DNA of 64,000 nt from Rhizomys pruinosus (GCA_009823505.1 VZQC01007984.1:1866463-1930462), one strand, 5' to 3'. Shown: positions 1-11,591, counted from the stretch's first letter. The notes: a model not told the origin generated them from the sequence alone. Made by a program: numbers and translations.

Positions 1-402
1 GAGCTTCCCATTGTCTTGATTCCATGTTTCTAGAATCTAAAACTGCACAGAGCTGCTCTTTGTTCATGGAAGCATTGTTCTCTTTTACAAAGCTGAGTTT
101 GAAGCTGTCTCTGGAAAATGAGTCATTTGTAATGGATTTTATGAGCATATAGATTAACTGTGGATGCAGACCCAATGACAGACTGTGCTTTAAAAAATGA
201 GAGTGTGTCAGCTTCCTACGGCTGTCTTGAATAGAATAGTTACTATGAACTTGTTGCTTTAGAGCAGCAAAACCTCCTTCTTGGGAGCAGGCTGTTCAAG
301 GGCTGCTTCTGAAATCAGTGTTGCATGTTGGTGGCTCCTGGGACCTGTGAGGGAAAAAAACAAACAAACTGCTCCTTGCCTTTTGCTGTACTACTGTGAA
401 TC
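1..402. other. No recognised feature
   Basis: AT-rich mammalian-type sequence. I see no repeat family, splice-bounded exon or long open frame that looks coding. The short open frame at 281-526 has no recognisable domain. Confidence 0.4.
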
Positions 403-408
403 CTGGCA

Positions 409-1019
409 TGTAGGGCAATCCAGCTTAAATTGCAGGCTAGCTTTCCAGCTGGCATGCTTCAGGGCACCGCATAGCCAAGAGTCTGGCTCCGCCCCAAGGA
501 GGAACAAGCAACATGATACTGGGTAGACCAAGGTGTGCAGTGGCGAGGAGTTGGGGGGCTTTATGTTTGGTCCTGGTAACTGACATCATTTGGTTTATAA
601 AAGCAAGCTGCGTCAATGAGTAAATTTGAATTCCATAGTAACATCATCACGGGATTCCCGGCTGTTATTTTTTATTAATTATTGCATACATTTTGTTCAG
701 GTGGCTAGTGGATTGGAAAAAAGGTTCCCTTTGTGGACCACAAACCTGGGTAGCTGTTGCTGTGAGTGAAATTCCTGTCCAGGCTCTGAGCAGGTGGGGA
801 GTCACAGCCAAGAGTGAAACACGTGTCTCGTGGGTCCAGGCTAAGAGCCTAAATTGGAATTATCACTTAGGCTGGGCTGTGAGAAGTATCCGGCTGGTCT
901 CTGCACTGCGAGGCCAGCTCCCCACAGCAACTGCAGGCAGGTGCCGTGTCCCCCTCCCCGTTAGCAGGGCCGCATGGTCCTTGTTTGCCATAAAAAGAAA
1001 AGAAGAAAAGCCTTCTACA
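409..1019 (+). mobile_element. Solo LTR, ERVK-type (copy 1)
   Basis: The 611-bp element starts TG and ends CA. It is flanked by the perfect 6-bp direct repeat CTGGCA at 403-408 and 1020-1025. A 6-bp duplication is typical of ERVK/betaretrovirus-like integration. A homologous element lies at 57303-57914 in the same orientation. The + orientation is inferred from a TATA box at 596-602. No gag, pol or second LTR is adjacent, so this is most simply a solo LTR left by LTR-LTR recombination. I do not know the family name. Confidence 0.82.
596..602 (+). promoter_or_regulatory. LTR TATA box
   Basis: TATAAAA sits about 190 bp into the LTR and is conserved in the second copy (57489-57495), as expected for the U3 core promoter. 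Whether it is active cannot be seen from sequence. Confidence 0.5.
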
Positions 1020-1050
1020 CTGGCAGACTTTGCATTCCTTGGATTCTGTA

Positions 1051-1207
1051 GCCTCACACACATTGTTCCCTTATTATCATGTGGTCTTTCCCCTCTATGG
1101 GCATCCTGGGCACCAAACCCATCCAGCCTCTCTTACTGGGTTTAGTGCCCAGGATGCCCATAGAGGGAAAAGACCACATGACAATAAGGGAGCAATGTGT
1201 GTGAGGC
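1051..1207. repeat. Near-perfect 71-bp inverted repeat (hairpin)
   Basis: Arm 1 is 1051-1121 and arm 2 is 1137-1207, separated by a 15-base loop (1122-1136). Comparing arm 1 with the reverse complement of arm 2 gives 67 of 71 matches. One mismatch is a G:U wobble on the + strand, and the other three are A:C pairs that would be wobbles on the other strand. Transcription in either direction would give one long uninterrupted hairpin. It begins 26 bp after the target duplication of the solo LTR. It could be a fold-back transposon remnant, a template-switch inverted duplication or a small-RNA precursor. Confidence 0.9.
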
Positions 1208-2428
1208 CACAGTGTGAGGCTACTGGGTTTAGGATCTCTAATCCAGTGTCATCTTGATTATATTAACAATCTTATTTTCAAGTAAGGTTATATTTACAGA
1301 TAACCTTTTTATATTCACACATAACTTTTTTAATAGATAAAACTTTACCTACTAGAAACAGTATACCAAGAAAATAAGAGACCTGAAGTGCAAATGAAAT
1401 AAATCCCCTGCTATGAGATATACTTAGCTTTTCTGGCCAGTTTTGTAATAGCTTCAAAATCTAAAGATCATTTTATAGACAATTTATAGATAGAGTGCAG
1501 TATTTTGCTTTCATTCTTATACACAAATTGTTCACATGAAAAGAAAAGAAAACCAATGATAAATTAGTCTCACTAAGCATAGTACTACCTTGGCCATGAA
1601 GAATTGGTGTTTTCATAGCTAGAAGTTTGTGGATTTTTAAGCAAAGTGCAGCTTTGCTAAGGATCATAACATAGATGATACTGCTCTGGTGGTAAACAGC
1701 CACAGTTCAGGTTTTTGTAGGGCATTCATTTCACTGGAATAACTTTATAGAGCAGTTATTGCCAGTCTGATCTAGATCATAGCTTTATAGTTTCCTTGGT
1801 CTTAAATGTCACAGGTTGTTAGAGAATTCTCAACTGTATTTTCCCTCCCAGTGGGTTCCACAGGCCTCATGGTGCAGATCCACAAAAAGACTTCCTGTTC
1901 GTTACAGGTTGAATTAGGTCCCCCTCAATGGTATGGAAGTCCCTTCTCCAAAGCTCCTGTGACTTTCATTGGAACTGATGAAGTGGCTTCTAACCCGAAA
2001 TGACCACTCTCCTTATAAAAAAAGCACTGCTGTTCTTGGGTAAAAGGATTATACATACAGAAAAAGATGCAAGATGGTGATGAGGAACAGAGCAGAGATG
2101 TGGAACTTTTCCCTCTGCTTTCAGAAGGAACAAATGCTGGAGACCCTTGATTCAGACTTTTGCTCTGCAGATGTGAGATCAATGGATTTCTAGTGCCTGA
2201 CCTGCCTGGTGCAGACCCAGGAAATGGTGCGCCATCTTACTAAGATTCTTAGCTAGGTGAGTGGAACCAGATCAAGTACATTTGTTTGCATTGTGTGAAT
2301 GTACTATGAATATGAATTAGTCTATGTGTATGTTCACACTTATTTATTTAGAATTATAAAATTTCATCCTGCCATCTTCCTACATATCTGGAAAACCGAC
2401 TTCTGGAGGCAAGATATCAAATGAAAGA
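1208..2428. other. No recognised feature
   Basis: AT-rich sequence without a repeat family or exon that I can support. Just after the hairpin, 1220-1230 repeats the motif tactgggttta from the hairpin loop and inner arm. Confidence 0.35.
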
Positions 2429-2429
2429 A

Positions 2430-2448
2430 CATATATATATATATATAT
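2430..2448. repeat. (AT)n microsatellite
   Basis: Uninterrupted alternating AT of about 19 bases. Confidence 0.9.
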
Positions 2449-2466
2449 TATAGATTTAAAAATGAC

Positions 2467-2619
2467 TTTTTTTTTGGTGTTTTCGAGACAGGGTCTCCCT
2501 GTAGCCCCAGCTGTCCTGGAACTCACTTTGTAGACCAGGCTGGCCTTGAACTCACAAAGATCCGCCTGCCTCTGCCTCCCAAGTGCTAGGACTAAAGGTG
2601 TGCACCACCACGCCCGGCT
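2467..2619 (-). mobile_element. B1 SINE
   Basis: Read on the minus strand, a 7SL-derived B1 runs from a GCCGGGCGTGG-type start at the right end, through the CCAGCCTGGTCTAC-type core, to an A tail (a T run at 2467-2475 on +). It is full length and little diverged. Confidence 0.93.
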
Positions 2620-2650
2620 AAGAACCTATATTTCTTAGAAGCTTAATTCT

Positions 2651-2896
2651 TTTTTTTTTATTAATTTTATTCATTTATGTATGTGTATGAATGTACTGTC
2701 TGCATGCAAGTCTGTGCACCCGTGTCGTGCAACGCCGCGGAGGTCAGAAGAGGGCATGGGACTCCCCTGGAACTGGAGTTCTCCAGGAATTGGAGTTTCC
2801 AACGGTTCTCGGCCGCCATGTGGGTGCTGGGGATCGAACCCGGGTCCTCTGTAAGAGAGGTCGGCGCTCTTAACCGCTAGGCCATCTCTCCAGCCC
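2651..2896 (-). mobile_element. B2 SINE, long variant
   Basis: A tRNA-derived B2 in reverse orientation. The head GGGCTGGAGAGATGGCCTAG is at the right end with a pol III B box (GGTTCGATCCC type), and the A-rich tail is at left. A perfect 14-bp target duplication AGAAGCTTAATTCT lies at 2637-2650 and 2897-2910. At about 246 bp it is longer than mouse B2 and has a distinct 3' half containing a GCATTGCACGACACGGGTGC-type segment. Confidence 0.95.
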
Positions 2897-2910
2897 AGAA
2901 GCTTAATTCT

Positions 2911-4248
2911 AAACATAGTCCCAGGAACACACTCCCCTTCCTGCTCTATGACTGCTGAAATTTTTCTGAACTTCTTGAAATTTTAGATACAAACCAATAA
3001 AGTTAATTAAGCCAAATGTATCCAATGGGGGAATTTCAACTAGTTATTATGTATATATACATATATGTATACACATTTAAAATGTAAAGATGTTTATTGG
3101 GGATATTTGATTCTCTTATGATTCTTTTGAAGGAGTCATTTGCAGGCTACTTCCTTTAAAGCTCATTTTTTTTTTTTTTTTTTTTTTTTTGGTTTCTACC
3201 TGAGATTATCCTAGAAGTTCAGCTTTACACTGTCTATATTTTTTCTTCATGTTCACAGAAAAGCTGCTTGTGAAATTTAATGTCTCACATAAGATTTTTT
3301 TTCTTAGTCAGACACTGAGGTATAAAAGTCATATCATACATTTCTCGAAGTATATTATATATTCATATGTATACAGTGTGAGATTTTAAAGAAACATAAG
3401 GTGCAAAGATTTAGTATGTTCCATTTTAATAATGGAGTATTTTCCCATAGCACCTCAGCAGAGAAGCATTGGCTTTTAAAATAATTCCTTATCTGCCATC
3501 ATATTCAATGATAAAATCTAGCTGCATTACCAAAATCTAAGAATTGCCTTAGGATGCAGATGGACATAGTGTCTAATTATTATTTTACATAAAGGTTGAA
3601 AATAACTATGAAAAATTCAGTACCTTTTGGGGAGAACTCTTACACAAATTTATAGAAGAGGACAGAGTGAGAAGATCAGATCACTTTTCCCTCAAAAAGA
3701 TGATTTTGGAAAGCTTAGTAGGAAATGGCACCATATAGTACTAAGCCTTCTAGGAATGCTTTATAGAAATTCACTTTTATAGATGAGTTATTCATTTGGC
3801 TGTGCCTTTCAAAGGTTTTCAAGCTAAAATCTCTGAAGTGTAATACCTCTATGATAAATTTGAGCAAACATGGTTTTCTTTTTGCTAACTAGGAAGATGA
3901 CAGCTACATTTTTTTTCTGAAGTTACTCTTGCAGTGTAACTTTGAAGAAAGTTATAATAAAACGAGTACTTTTTTTGTTTCCCTAATTTTAACCCAGTGA
4001 CATTACTTCTGCATTTGAATTTAAATGGCATCCAAAATGGAATTTCGAAAGTCACTGCACAGCAAGACAATCTCAGTGCTACAGCTTATTCTTATTGTTT
4101 CCCACCTGGTCTATTTCTCTTCCCAACATCTCTTTGTATGTAGCTTCTACTTAGTTATTCTCAAGTACTTGCCCGTGTTGCTTGGGTGGGTCATTTTGTC
4201 TGAAACAGTCCTTGTGGCAACAGCTGCCACTGCATAGCTATTCATCTG
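2911..4248. other. No recognised feature; T25 tract
   Basis: AT-rich sequence containing an uninterrupted T25 at 3166-3190 and AT-rich palindromic dinucleotides near 3048-3075. No exon or repeat family is recognised. Confidence 0.35.
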
Positions 4249-4478
4249 GCTTTTTTCTTTTGGGTGGTGGTTTGAGTATTGAACCTAGGCTCTTAGGTAC
4301 TCTGGGCAAGCACACTACCTCTGAACTGTAGTCCCATCTTCCTTTTTACTTTTTAATTTGAGCCAGTGTGTCAGTAGTTTGCCCACGCTGGTCTTGACCT
4401 CACTCTGTATCCTAGGAAGGGATTGAACTCACTATCTTCCTGCATAGCCTTTTGAGTAGCCACCCTGCCACTTCTGGA
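4249..4478 (-). mobile_element. B4-type composite SINE (old)
   Basis: On the minus strand, a B1-like half (gccaccctgcca to ttgagccagt) is joined to an ID/tRNA-like half with a degraded pol III B box (plus-strand gtattgaacctagg). That fused order matches rodent B4. It is strongly diverged. Confidence 0.6.
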
Positions 4479-4699
4479 TTAAATCTGGTAACTTCTTTTC
4501 TGAGTCAGCGCTTTACCAAGGAAGTAAGAGCTAGACACTCTTTCACCCTGGTTTGGATTAAGATCTAAAGACTGTAAAGATTACAGAACTTTCAAGAGTC
4601 AGAGTCGGCACTATTAAGGTGAGACAATGGAAATTCCTCTAAGGAAACTTGGATGGGTGGTCACCCTACAGCATATGTGAGAGTCTCATAGTTATTCTT

Positions 4700-4836
4700 T
4701 TCTTTTTTTGGTCTCCCTGTAGCCCCAGCTGTCCTGGAACTCACTCTGTAGACCAGGCTGGCCTTGAACTCACAGATTCGCCTGCCTCTGCCTCCCAAGT
4801 GCTAGGATTAAAGGCGTGCACCACCATGCCCGGCCA
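4700..4836 (-). mobile_element. B1 SINE
   Basis: Reverse-oriented B1 with a 16-bp target duplication TCTCATAGTTATTCTT at 4684-4699 and 4837-4852. Both flanks agree perfectly. Confidence 0.95.
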
Positions 4837-4852
4837 TCTCATAGTTATTCTT

Positions 4853-5479
4853 ATGCTTTTCTCTCCCCTGCCACCATCCTGATGGTAGTGATGGTTTTGA
4901 TCTTGAGCCTGCAATACCCAGCCTTTCACAAATGTTTGCTGAGATGAAAATGAATGGAAATGAAAAAAAAGAAAAGAAAAGGCTAGAACTAAAAATCTAA
5001 AGTTCTTTCAAATTCTAAAAGAACTGGCTCTCACGTCCTAGTGACTTTGGAAATGCACCATTCAATATCTTGTTTCAGGGGTCACACAGTCTCTGAATTC
5101 CCCATCCTCAGCCCTGTGGCTTTACTCTGACCTGTGGACTTTGCTGCTCAGGCTGCACCAGGCATGACATCATGCTAATGGTGACTCTGTCTAACAAGAG
5201 CCTTTTCCATACTTATTTATTCATCCCTTTAAATAATGACCCTGGCTCAAAGGCCCCCACAGACATAGCCAGAGTTCTCTTCACAATGCATTGAGATCCT
5301 GGCTATCAATCCTTTCTTCCCTCCCTTTCCTTTATCAGAGTCAGTCCTGTGTCAAGTGTTATTATTATTATTGTTATTGTTTTTATTCACTTCTGCTTCC
5401 TTACCATAAGCATTTAACTAAATAAAGCACAGTGTTGTAGACTTAAGAATGGCTCTGGAAGACAGCTTTGGTCCCATCT
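4853..5479. other. No recognised feature
   Basis: Single-copy-looking sequence. A short ATT-rich tract lies at about 5360-5385. Confidence 0.35.
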
Positions 5480-5870
5480 CCAATATTTGAATGTTATCTT
5501 ACACAACAAAAGGGAATTGAAGATGGAATTAAACTAAGATTTTGATGATAGGGAGATGAATTGCACCCAGTAGAGCCAAAAGGGTTCTTAGAAGACAGGG
5601 CAGTTGGCCATGGAGAAGAAGGGCATTATAACAATGACAACAGCAGAAGGGAAGGGAGGGGAGCTCCCAGCCCAGGGACCAGGGCCTCAGGGGTCTCTGG
5701 CTCTGGGGAAAACAAGGAAGAGATTCTCCCACAGGACCTGCAGGAAGAACGATCTTAGCTTCTGTAGACTTCTGACCTCTGGAACTATAAAACAGTAAAT
5801 CTGTGTTACGCTTTACATTTGTGGTGGTAATCTGTTCCAGCAGCAGCTGGAGTGGGATTGTGACAGCTAA
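5480..5870 (+). mobile_element. Ancient MLT1/MaLR-like LTR remnant
   Basis: The order of phrases resembles mammalian-wide MaLR LTRs: a gaatgttatcttacacaaca start, then gattttgatgatagggagat, gattctccca, cttctgacctctggaactat and an ending like gtggtaatctgttccagcag. Divergence is high and no target duplication can be seen. It could be another old mammalian repeat with the same 3' motif. Confidence 0.45.
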
Positions 5871-7272
5871 CCACCAATTTTATCTTGAACCCTGCTCCTC
5901 TGAGAGCTAAACAGATTGAAGAGGTAAAAAACGGAAATATTGATTTAAGGAATTAGTTGTAGAAACATTTCGTTGGTGTGTCACCTTTGAAAGTCTTTAA
6001 ATTTTAAATGAAAATTTCCAGGGGTAATAAAACTCCAAAAAGAAGATAATCTCCAACTTCAAGTGGCTATCTAAATCATTTAGAAATATTATATACAATA
6101 TCCATTGTTGAGAAAAGACATTTCAGAGATGTATTCATGGATAAAATATTAAAAGATCATCCTAAATAATGGATGAGTCAAGTTAGAAGGGAAAACAACT
6201 GTCTAACTCATTGTCATGGAATATAGTGTAAGATTTGTCTGTGTATATCAGATTGTAAAAAATTAAGGAGGCTATATGTATGATTTATGGAAAAAGTTTA
6301 ATAATAAAAATAAATTTTAAAAAAGAAAGGAATGAAGGAACAATGGAAGGAAGGGAGGGAGGAAGAAAGTATATGCACTAGACTTATGAAGCCTAGAATA
6401 TTAAAAAATATTTGGGTCTTCACTGAAAAATAAAGGGCTTCTGGGTTGTGTTATGCCTTCACAAGAAACCATCTTCATATCTCAGTAGCTTATAGAAATA
6501 AAAATTCCCATTTGGCATGGGTTATAGTTCAAAAAAAGGAGGCTTATGAAGGCATTACCATCCTGAACCATAGGCAGGCAAAGAGAGTCAGAGACATTGC
6601 CAATCACTTAGCACACATGCTTGTGGAATGTTTAGCACATGAGCCTGTTCAAGTTCAGGACTTTCCTCCATTTGAGAGTAATGTGGTATTGAAATTATAT
6701 TCTTCACAAGAACTTTCATTAGTAGCCAAATCCAAGATAAGTTGGTCTATTCATTTTTCAGCTTTCCTTAGAGGATTAAGAGTCGGGCATTTCTGTTACA
6801 CCCACAGGAAAGGCATAGTTTTGTCTTTATTTGAATTTGGCATATTTTAGCCTGTTATCCCCTCTGCTTAAAATGCTTGTATTCCATTGCATTCTGTGGA
6901 GTGTACCTGCTACTCTGATAGTCTGAATTGAATTAACTAATGGTTAATGGCTCTTATTGTTTAAGAAATTACAATTTAAATTGATGGGGAATAAGAAGAT
7001 TAGCCTTTTCTCTAAATAAAAGGAACTCCAATAAAACTAGAATTACCTATTATAGTCAGAATATTTGTGAAGCTTCCTAGCTGAGTTTCTCAAATGAAAT
7101 AAAGTTCAATTTTCGAAATGGCATTTTGGAATTCCTCTGATTTATTGTTAGTTGACCATGAACTGAACAAGGTGTGGCACCTCTGTGGTATATAACATGA
7201 GGGGAATTGAAAAGTATATATGATGAAGAGATAGAGTCAGATCTCTAGCATTCCTACCTCATTAATATCTGT
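5871..7272. other. No recognised gene; purine-rich patch
   Basis: A purine-rich simple stretch (GGAA/GGGA) lies at 6321-6369. An open frame of 134 codons at 6446-6850 has no recognisable domain, signal or repeats, and composition like its surroundings, so I do not call it a gene. The rest is AT-rich and unassigned. Confidence 0.35.
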
Positions 7273-7282
7273 TCTGACTTTG

Positions 7283-7959
7283 TTTTTTTTTTTTTTTTTT
7301 TAATTTGTTTTTTATTGATGCTTTGTGCATTTCATACATTTTTTCCAATTCAGGTCAGGCTTATTTCCCTTCCCCCCCCACCCCCACCCCATCCCAGGTC
7401 ATGCATTCTGCCATAACTGTCCTGCATCTTTCTCTCAGTTTTTTTTTTTTTCATTTTTAGCTATAAGTGATAATCCATGAGTACAAGCATCCTTCATGCA
7501 AAACCTATCTGCAGGCTGTTGTGCCCAAACACCTACAGCCCCACCATCCAGTGGGGGGTGACAGGTTGTTTGTTCAATCAAGTTGATCAAATGAGTGTCC
7601 AGACTACATTGCTGTAGTTTCACCATTCACCCCAATCGCAGCCCTTACATTCTACCACGCCCCCTCTTCCGCAGGTTGTTCCCTAGGCTTAGAAAAGGGG
7701 CACAGGTGGATGAGAGGTAAAACAGTCCACTCTCTCTGGAGCTGTTGACTTGGACTCTGGTCAATTCTGGCTGTTTCCTTTCATGGGCTGACAGTTTGTC
7801 CAGGAATAACCTTTCGATCCTACTAATGAAGAACAAGCAATTAGATATATAGGTATTTAAGCAGCACTAATAGTTATGGTAGGTTACTTTAGCATAGACA
7901 CATGTTTGGATATGTTAATCCATGAATTACAATTTTCCCCCCTGTTAAATATGACAGGG
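7283..7959 (-). mobile_element. Retroelement with L1 3' tail and non-L1 body (truncated copy)
   Basis: The element is on the minus strand, with its A tail read as the T run at 7283-7301. It is flanked by a duplication TCTGACTTTG plus T's at 7273-7282 and 7960-7969, so it inserted by target-primed reverse transcription. The terminal ~140 bp (about 7305-7440) match the 3' end of the L1 at 16136-21906: a G-rich run, then ATGTATGAAAT and the ATCAATAAA end. Upstream of that, about 520 bp match no L1 in this window, but do match 62770-63310. The 5' end is truncated. The body has no open frame I recognise. Confidence 0.7.
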
Positions 7960-8164
7960 TCTGACTTTGTTTTTTAAAATGCAACCTTTCTGAGAATTTA
8001 TGCTAAGCACAAAGAGAAAAGTGATAGGTCTTGCCTTGGATTATTTTATATCTAAGAGAGGATGGGCACTTGGGTAAATGAACCAATACAGCATTATGGT
8101 CAGGAAGGAGTTTTGAAGAGAGTGCTCCAGTCTGGCCTAGCAGGGCCTTAGGAAAGTCTACAAG

Positions 8165-8405
8165 GGGCTGGAGAGATAGCCTAGGGGTTAAGAGCACTGA
8201 TTGCTCTTGCAGAGGACCTGGGTTCGATCCCCAGCACCCACATGGTGGCTGAGAACTGGTCTTTAATTCCAGTTCCAGGAGAACTCCAGTTCCAGGGGAA
8301 TCTGAGACCCTCTTCTAACCTTCCGCGGCATTGCACGACACGGGTGCACAAACTTACATGCAGACAGTACATTCATACACATATAAAATAAATAAAATTA
8401 AAAAC
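8165..8405 (+). mobile_element. B2 SINE, long variant
   Basis: The head GGGCTGGAGAGATAGCCTAG, pol III B box GGTTCGATCCC and A-rich AATAAA tail are all present. A perfect 15-bp target duplication AGGAAAGTCTACAAG lies at 8150-8164 and 8406-8420. Confidence 0.96.
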
Positions 8406-8420
8406 AGGAAAGTCTACAAG

Positions 8421-10265
8421 AAGCCGCATCTCCTTGGAGGACTGTCAGTGAGTAGGTGAGTGAAGGAAGGGGAAGGAGAGCTTGCTGCTCAATGGGAGTA
8501 GCACAAGCAAGGTTGCATTGGAAAGTAGTCTGGGTTACCATTGCCAGCAGGAAGGGTGCCTTTGAGACAGTAGCATAAGGTGAAAATTAAGTAGAAGGCA
8601 AAAACTGAATGCAATCAGGGCCTTTTGAAGCTGCTTTCTTTCATTTCATTCACAAACAGTGTCTATCATTGCCTGTTACCTTTATGTCTTTTCTTGGGTC
8701 CTGATTTTACATTCTATTTTTTGTGTTGTTTTTTTTTTAATGGAAAATGGTCTAGTTCAAATTCAGTTTCTGCTTTTTGACTTCTCTCTTGATGTATAGC
8801 TCTTAAAGCTTTTCTTTTGTTTGAGTCTTGGGGAGTGACTTGTGAACCATTTTATTCTTCAGTGTGCCATATTGGTACTGCCCCCGTCTATACTTGCCCA
8901 ACTTGGAGGGGATGTTTGCTGATAGGGGGAGACAGGAACCAGGATGCCTGAGAAGCTGGGTTGCTGTATTCATTTTAAAAGAGATCATGACAGGAGATTT
9001 TAATCTGGGGACACTTACCTAAGTGATTAGATTTCGTACAGTTGAGAGTCATGGAGCAGAACAGAGGAAACTAGGGTGGTAAGGATGACTGGGAAGACAC
9101 AGAGAGAAGAAATGTGGGAGGACAATGGGGGAGAGCTGGGTGTCGGGGGAGGGGAATAACACAATCTCTGTAATTTTCTGGTTTGGGAATCTGAGTGGAC
9201 AGTAACAAGATTCCAACTGAATCACAGAACACAGAAAAGTAGCTTTTAGAAGAAAGATGATGTTGAACTACTAGAACAATCTAGAATTAGTTGGATATGT
9301 GGTTCTAGAATTCTCCAAATCAGTTCCAGATTGTAGCATGGACCTGATTGTTTAAGTGATAGTGATGTAGACTCTCATGAATAACACTGAGAGTTAACCC
9401 CTGACAAACAACAGTGAACATGTGCCTGGAGCAACTGGAACTGCCATGCGTCAGTTACACAAGTATTAGCTCTCTGTGAAGAAGGCTGTGTTTTCTCCTT
9501 CCTACCTTATATGTTGGGAAACTTTATTAAACACAGAGAATTAAGTTAACTTGCTCAAATTGTAGCTCCATGTTGACATGCTACTTTTTAAGGCAAGCCT
9601 GTCTAGATCCACTGTCCTTTCTCTTGAATGCTATACTATTGTCAGGAGAAACAGAATAAGAGAAAAATTTCAGCATACACTGTCTGAAGTAAAACTAGTA
9701 TTTGTCAGTTGGGGGAGAAAACAGATGATGAATAAACCTGATAAGGAGCAGGAAATAGCATAGAAGAACAAGACCATATGGAGTTTAGAAATAAATGGAA
9801 GGGGGTGTCGGAAGGTGGAGGAAGTGGTGAACAAATAAGTTCTTTGACACTTAATACTGTGGGCAGCTCACAGTCTTTTTGGTTAATAATAAAAGACTGA
9901 ATAAACAGAAAATAGTGAATATCCAAATAAATGAGCCTTTATATTCTTCGCCAAGGTGTTCGTTAGGCCTATTCAATACCTACTAACAGAACTTTAAGCC
10001 CTCTAGCTACTTGGTAATGTTTTACTTCTTTGCTGTTCCCGGCTTTCTTTTAACGTAGAACTGTAAACAGGAATTATCTGTACCAGTTCTGTGCTTAATA
10101 TTTATTTTCAGGCTTTCATGAATCACTAGTGGGCAATGGTACATTGGATTCTATTGATTAGTTGATATTCTAATTGTTTAGTAGTCAAAATCAGCTAATA
10201 AGACTCTAGGTTCATTTGTTCCTAAGAAATAAAATTACATACAGAAAAAAACAATAAAAATATAT
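8421..10265. other. No recognised feature
   Basis: No repeat family, exon or RNA gene that I can support in this 1.8-kb stretch. A short T run lies at 8731-8739. Confidence 0.35.
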
Positions 10266-10462
10266 AGGGCCAGTGAGATGGCTCTGTAGATAAAGGCATT
10301 TGCTGCCAAGCCTGATTGGAGTTTGATCTCTGGACTCCACATGGTGGAGGGAGAGAGCTGAGTCCTACAGGTTGTTTTCTGACCTACACATGTATACTGT
10401 GGTGCACAAGTACCCACATGCATATCAACACACAATAAGGAAATAGATGTAAAAAATAAAAG
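10266..10462 (+). mobile_element. B3-like SINE (B2 superfamily)
   Basis: A tRNA-like head (gggccagtgagatggctctg) leads into the B3-type block tttgctgccaagcctgat, then ccacatggtggagggagaga, and an A-rich tail. It is moderately diverged. Confidence 0.75.
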
Positions 10463-10560
10463 ATTGGCAGAATTAAGCCAATTTAATACTAAATAGATAA
10501 TTTCATTTTTTTAGAGTCTCAAACTCAGGTTTATGGAAACTGAAATAAATGGAATAGTAA

Positions 10561-10860
10561 CATATGAAGGTGGAACAGAAATTCGTGTGTATACGTAGTA
10601 TGTGCAGGTTTGAGTGCACATGTGTGTTCAAGTGTGTGGACACAGAGTTCGATGTTGAGTGTTTTCCTCAGTTGCTCTCCACTCCATGTTTTGAGACACA
10701 GATTTTATTGAACCCACAGCTGTCTGTCTCCATCTGTCCAGTGCTGGGGTTGAGAGAGCATGCCATCACAGCTGTCTGTATATGGATTCTGGAGAGTCCT
10801 ACACTTGCACAGCAAGAGCTTGATCAACTAAGCATCTCTCCAGCCTGCAATTATTCTCTA
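10561..10860. mobile_element. Old rodent interspersed repeat, family A
   Basis: It shares an architecture with 43480-43800 and 59285-59606: a GT-rich start, a 'gagttcgatgttgagtgttttcctca'-type block (abbreviated here), 'gctggggttgagagagcatg' and a 'catctctccagcct' end. It may be a rodent DNA-transposon-derived repeat (URR1 type), but I am not certain of the name. Confidence 0.45.
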
Positions 10861-11030
10861 ATCTGTATTTAAACTTTTAAAATTCTGTGAACTTACAATT
10901 GAGTTTTAAAAATTATTTGTGATTTTAATTGAAAACTTTTTAACTGTAATTTCTACAAGCATATGAAATTCTATTAAATAAAACATACTAAAATATCTTT
11001 GTTTTCCTCTATGAATTTATAGAGCTTTTA

Positions 11031-11287
11031 TTTTATTTTATTTTTTTAATTTTTATTTATTTATTTATTTTATGTGTATGAATGTACTGTCTGCATGTAG
11101 GTTTGTGCACCCGTATCGTGCAATGCTGTGGAGGTCAGAAGAGGGAGTCGGATTCCCCTGGAACTGGAGTTTTCCTGGAATTGGAGTTACAGACGGTTCT
11201 CAGCTGCCATGTGGGTGCTGCGGATCGAACCCAGGGCCTCTTCAAGAGCAGTTGGCGCTCTTAACTGCTAGGCCATCTCTCCAGTCC
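11031..11287 (-). mobile_element. B2 SINE, long variant
   Basis: Reverse-oriented B2. A 17-bp target duplication AATTTATAGAGCTTTTA lies at 11014-11030 and 11289-11305. The tail contains a (TTTA)n simple expansion. Confidence 0.95.
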
Positions 11288-11591
11288 AAATTTATAGAGC
11301 TTTTAAATTTAAATGCCTTTAATATATATTATTTCAGGTAATCAACTTGCATATGAAGAATTTTAGCTCCTTTAATAAGAGAGGTGGCTGAGAATAGACC
11401 TTTATATATTTTATTTTACAGCATTTATAATAAATTCTATTTTTCAAACATCTTCTGAAGTGTTATTCAGTTACATGTTACTTTATTGATATAGGAATAA
11501 TTTGGTCACTTTAGCACACTGGATATGGCTGCAAGGTATCCTTTCATGTTTAATATAATAGTTCCTATTTATAATTAAGACACCAAGTCAG

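Noticed and set aside
2651..2896. tRNA gene suggested by intact pol III A/B boxes
   Set aside because: The boxes belong to the tRNA-derived head of B2; no full cloverleaf, and TSD plus A tail show a SINE. The same holds for the other B2 copies.
6446..6850. 134-codon open frame as a possible gene
   Set aside because: No recognisable domain, no Kozak or splice context, AT-rich like its surroundings; length is within chance for 64 kb.
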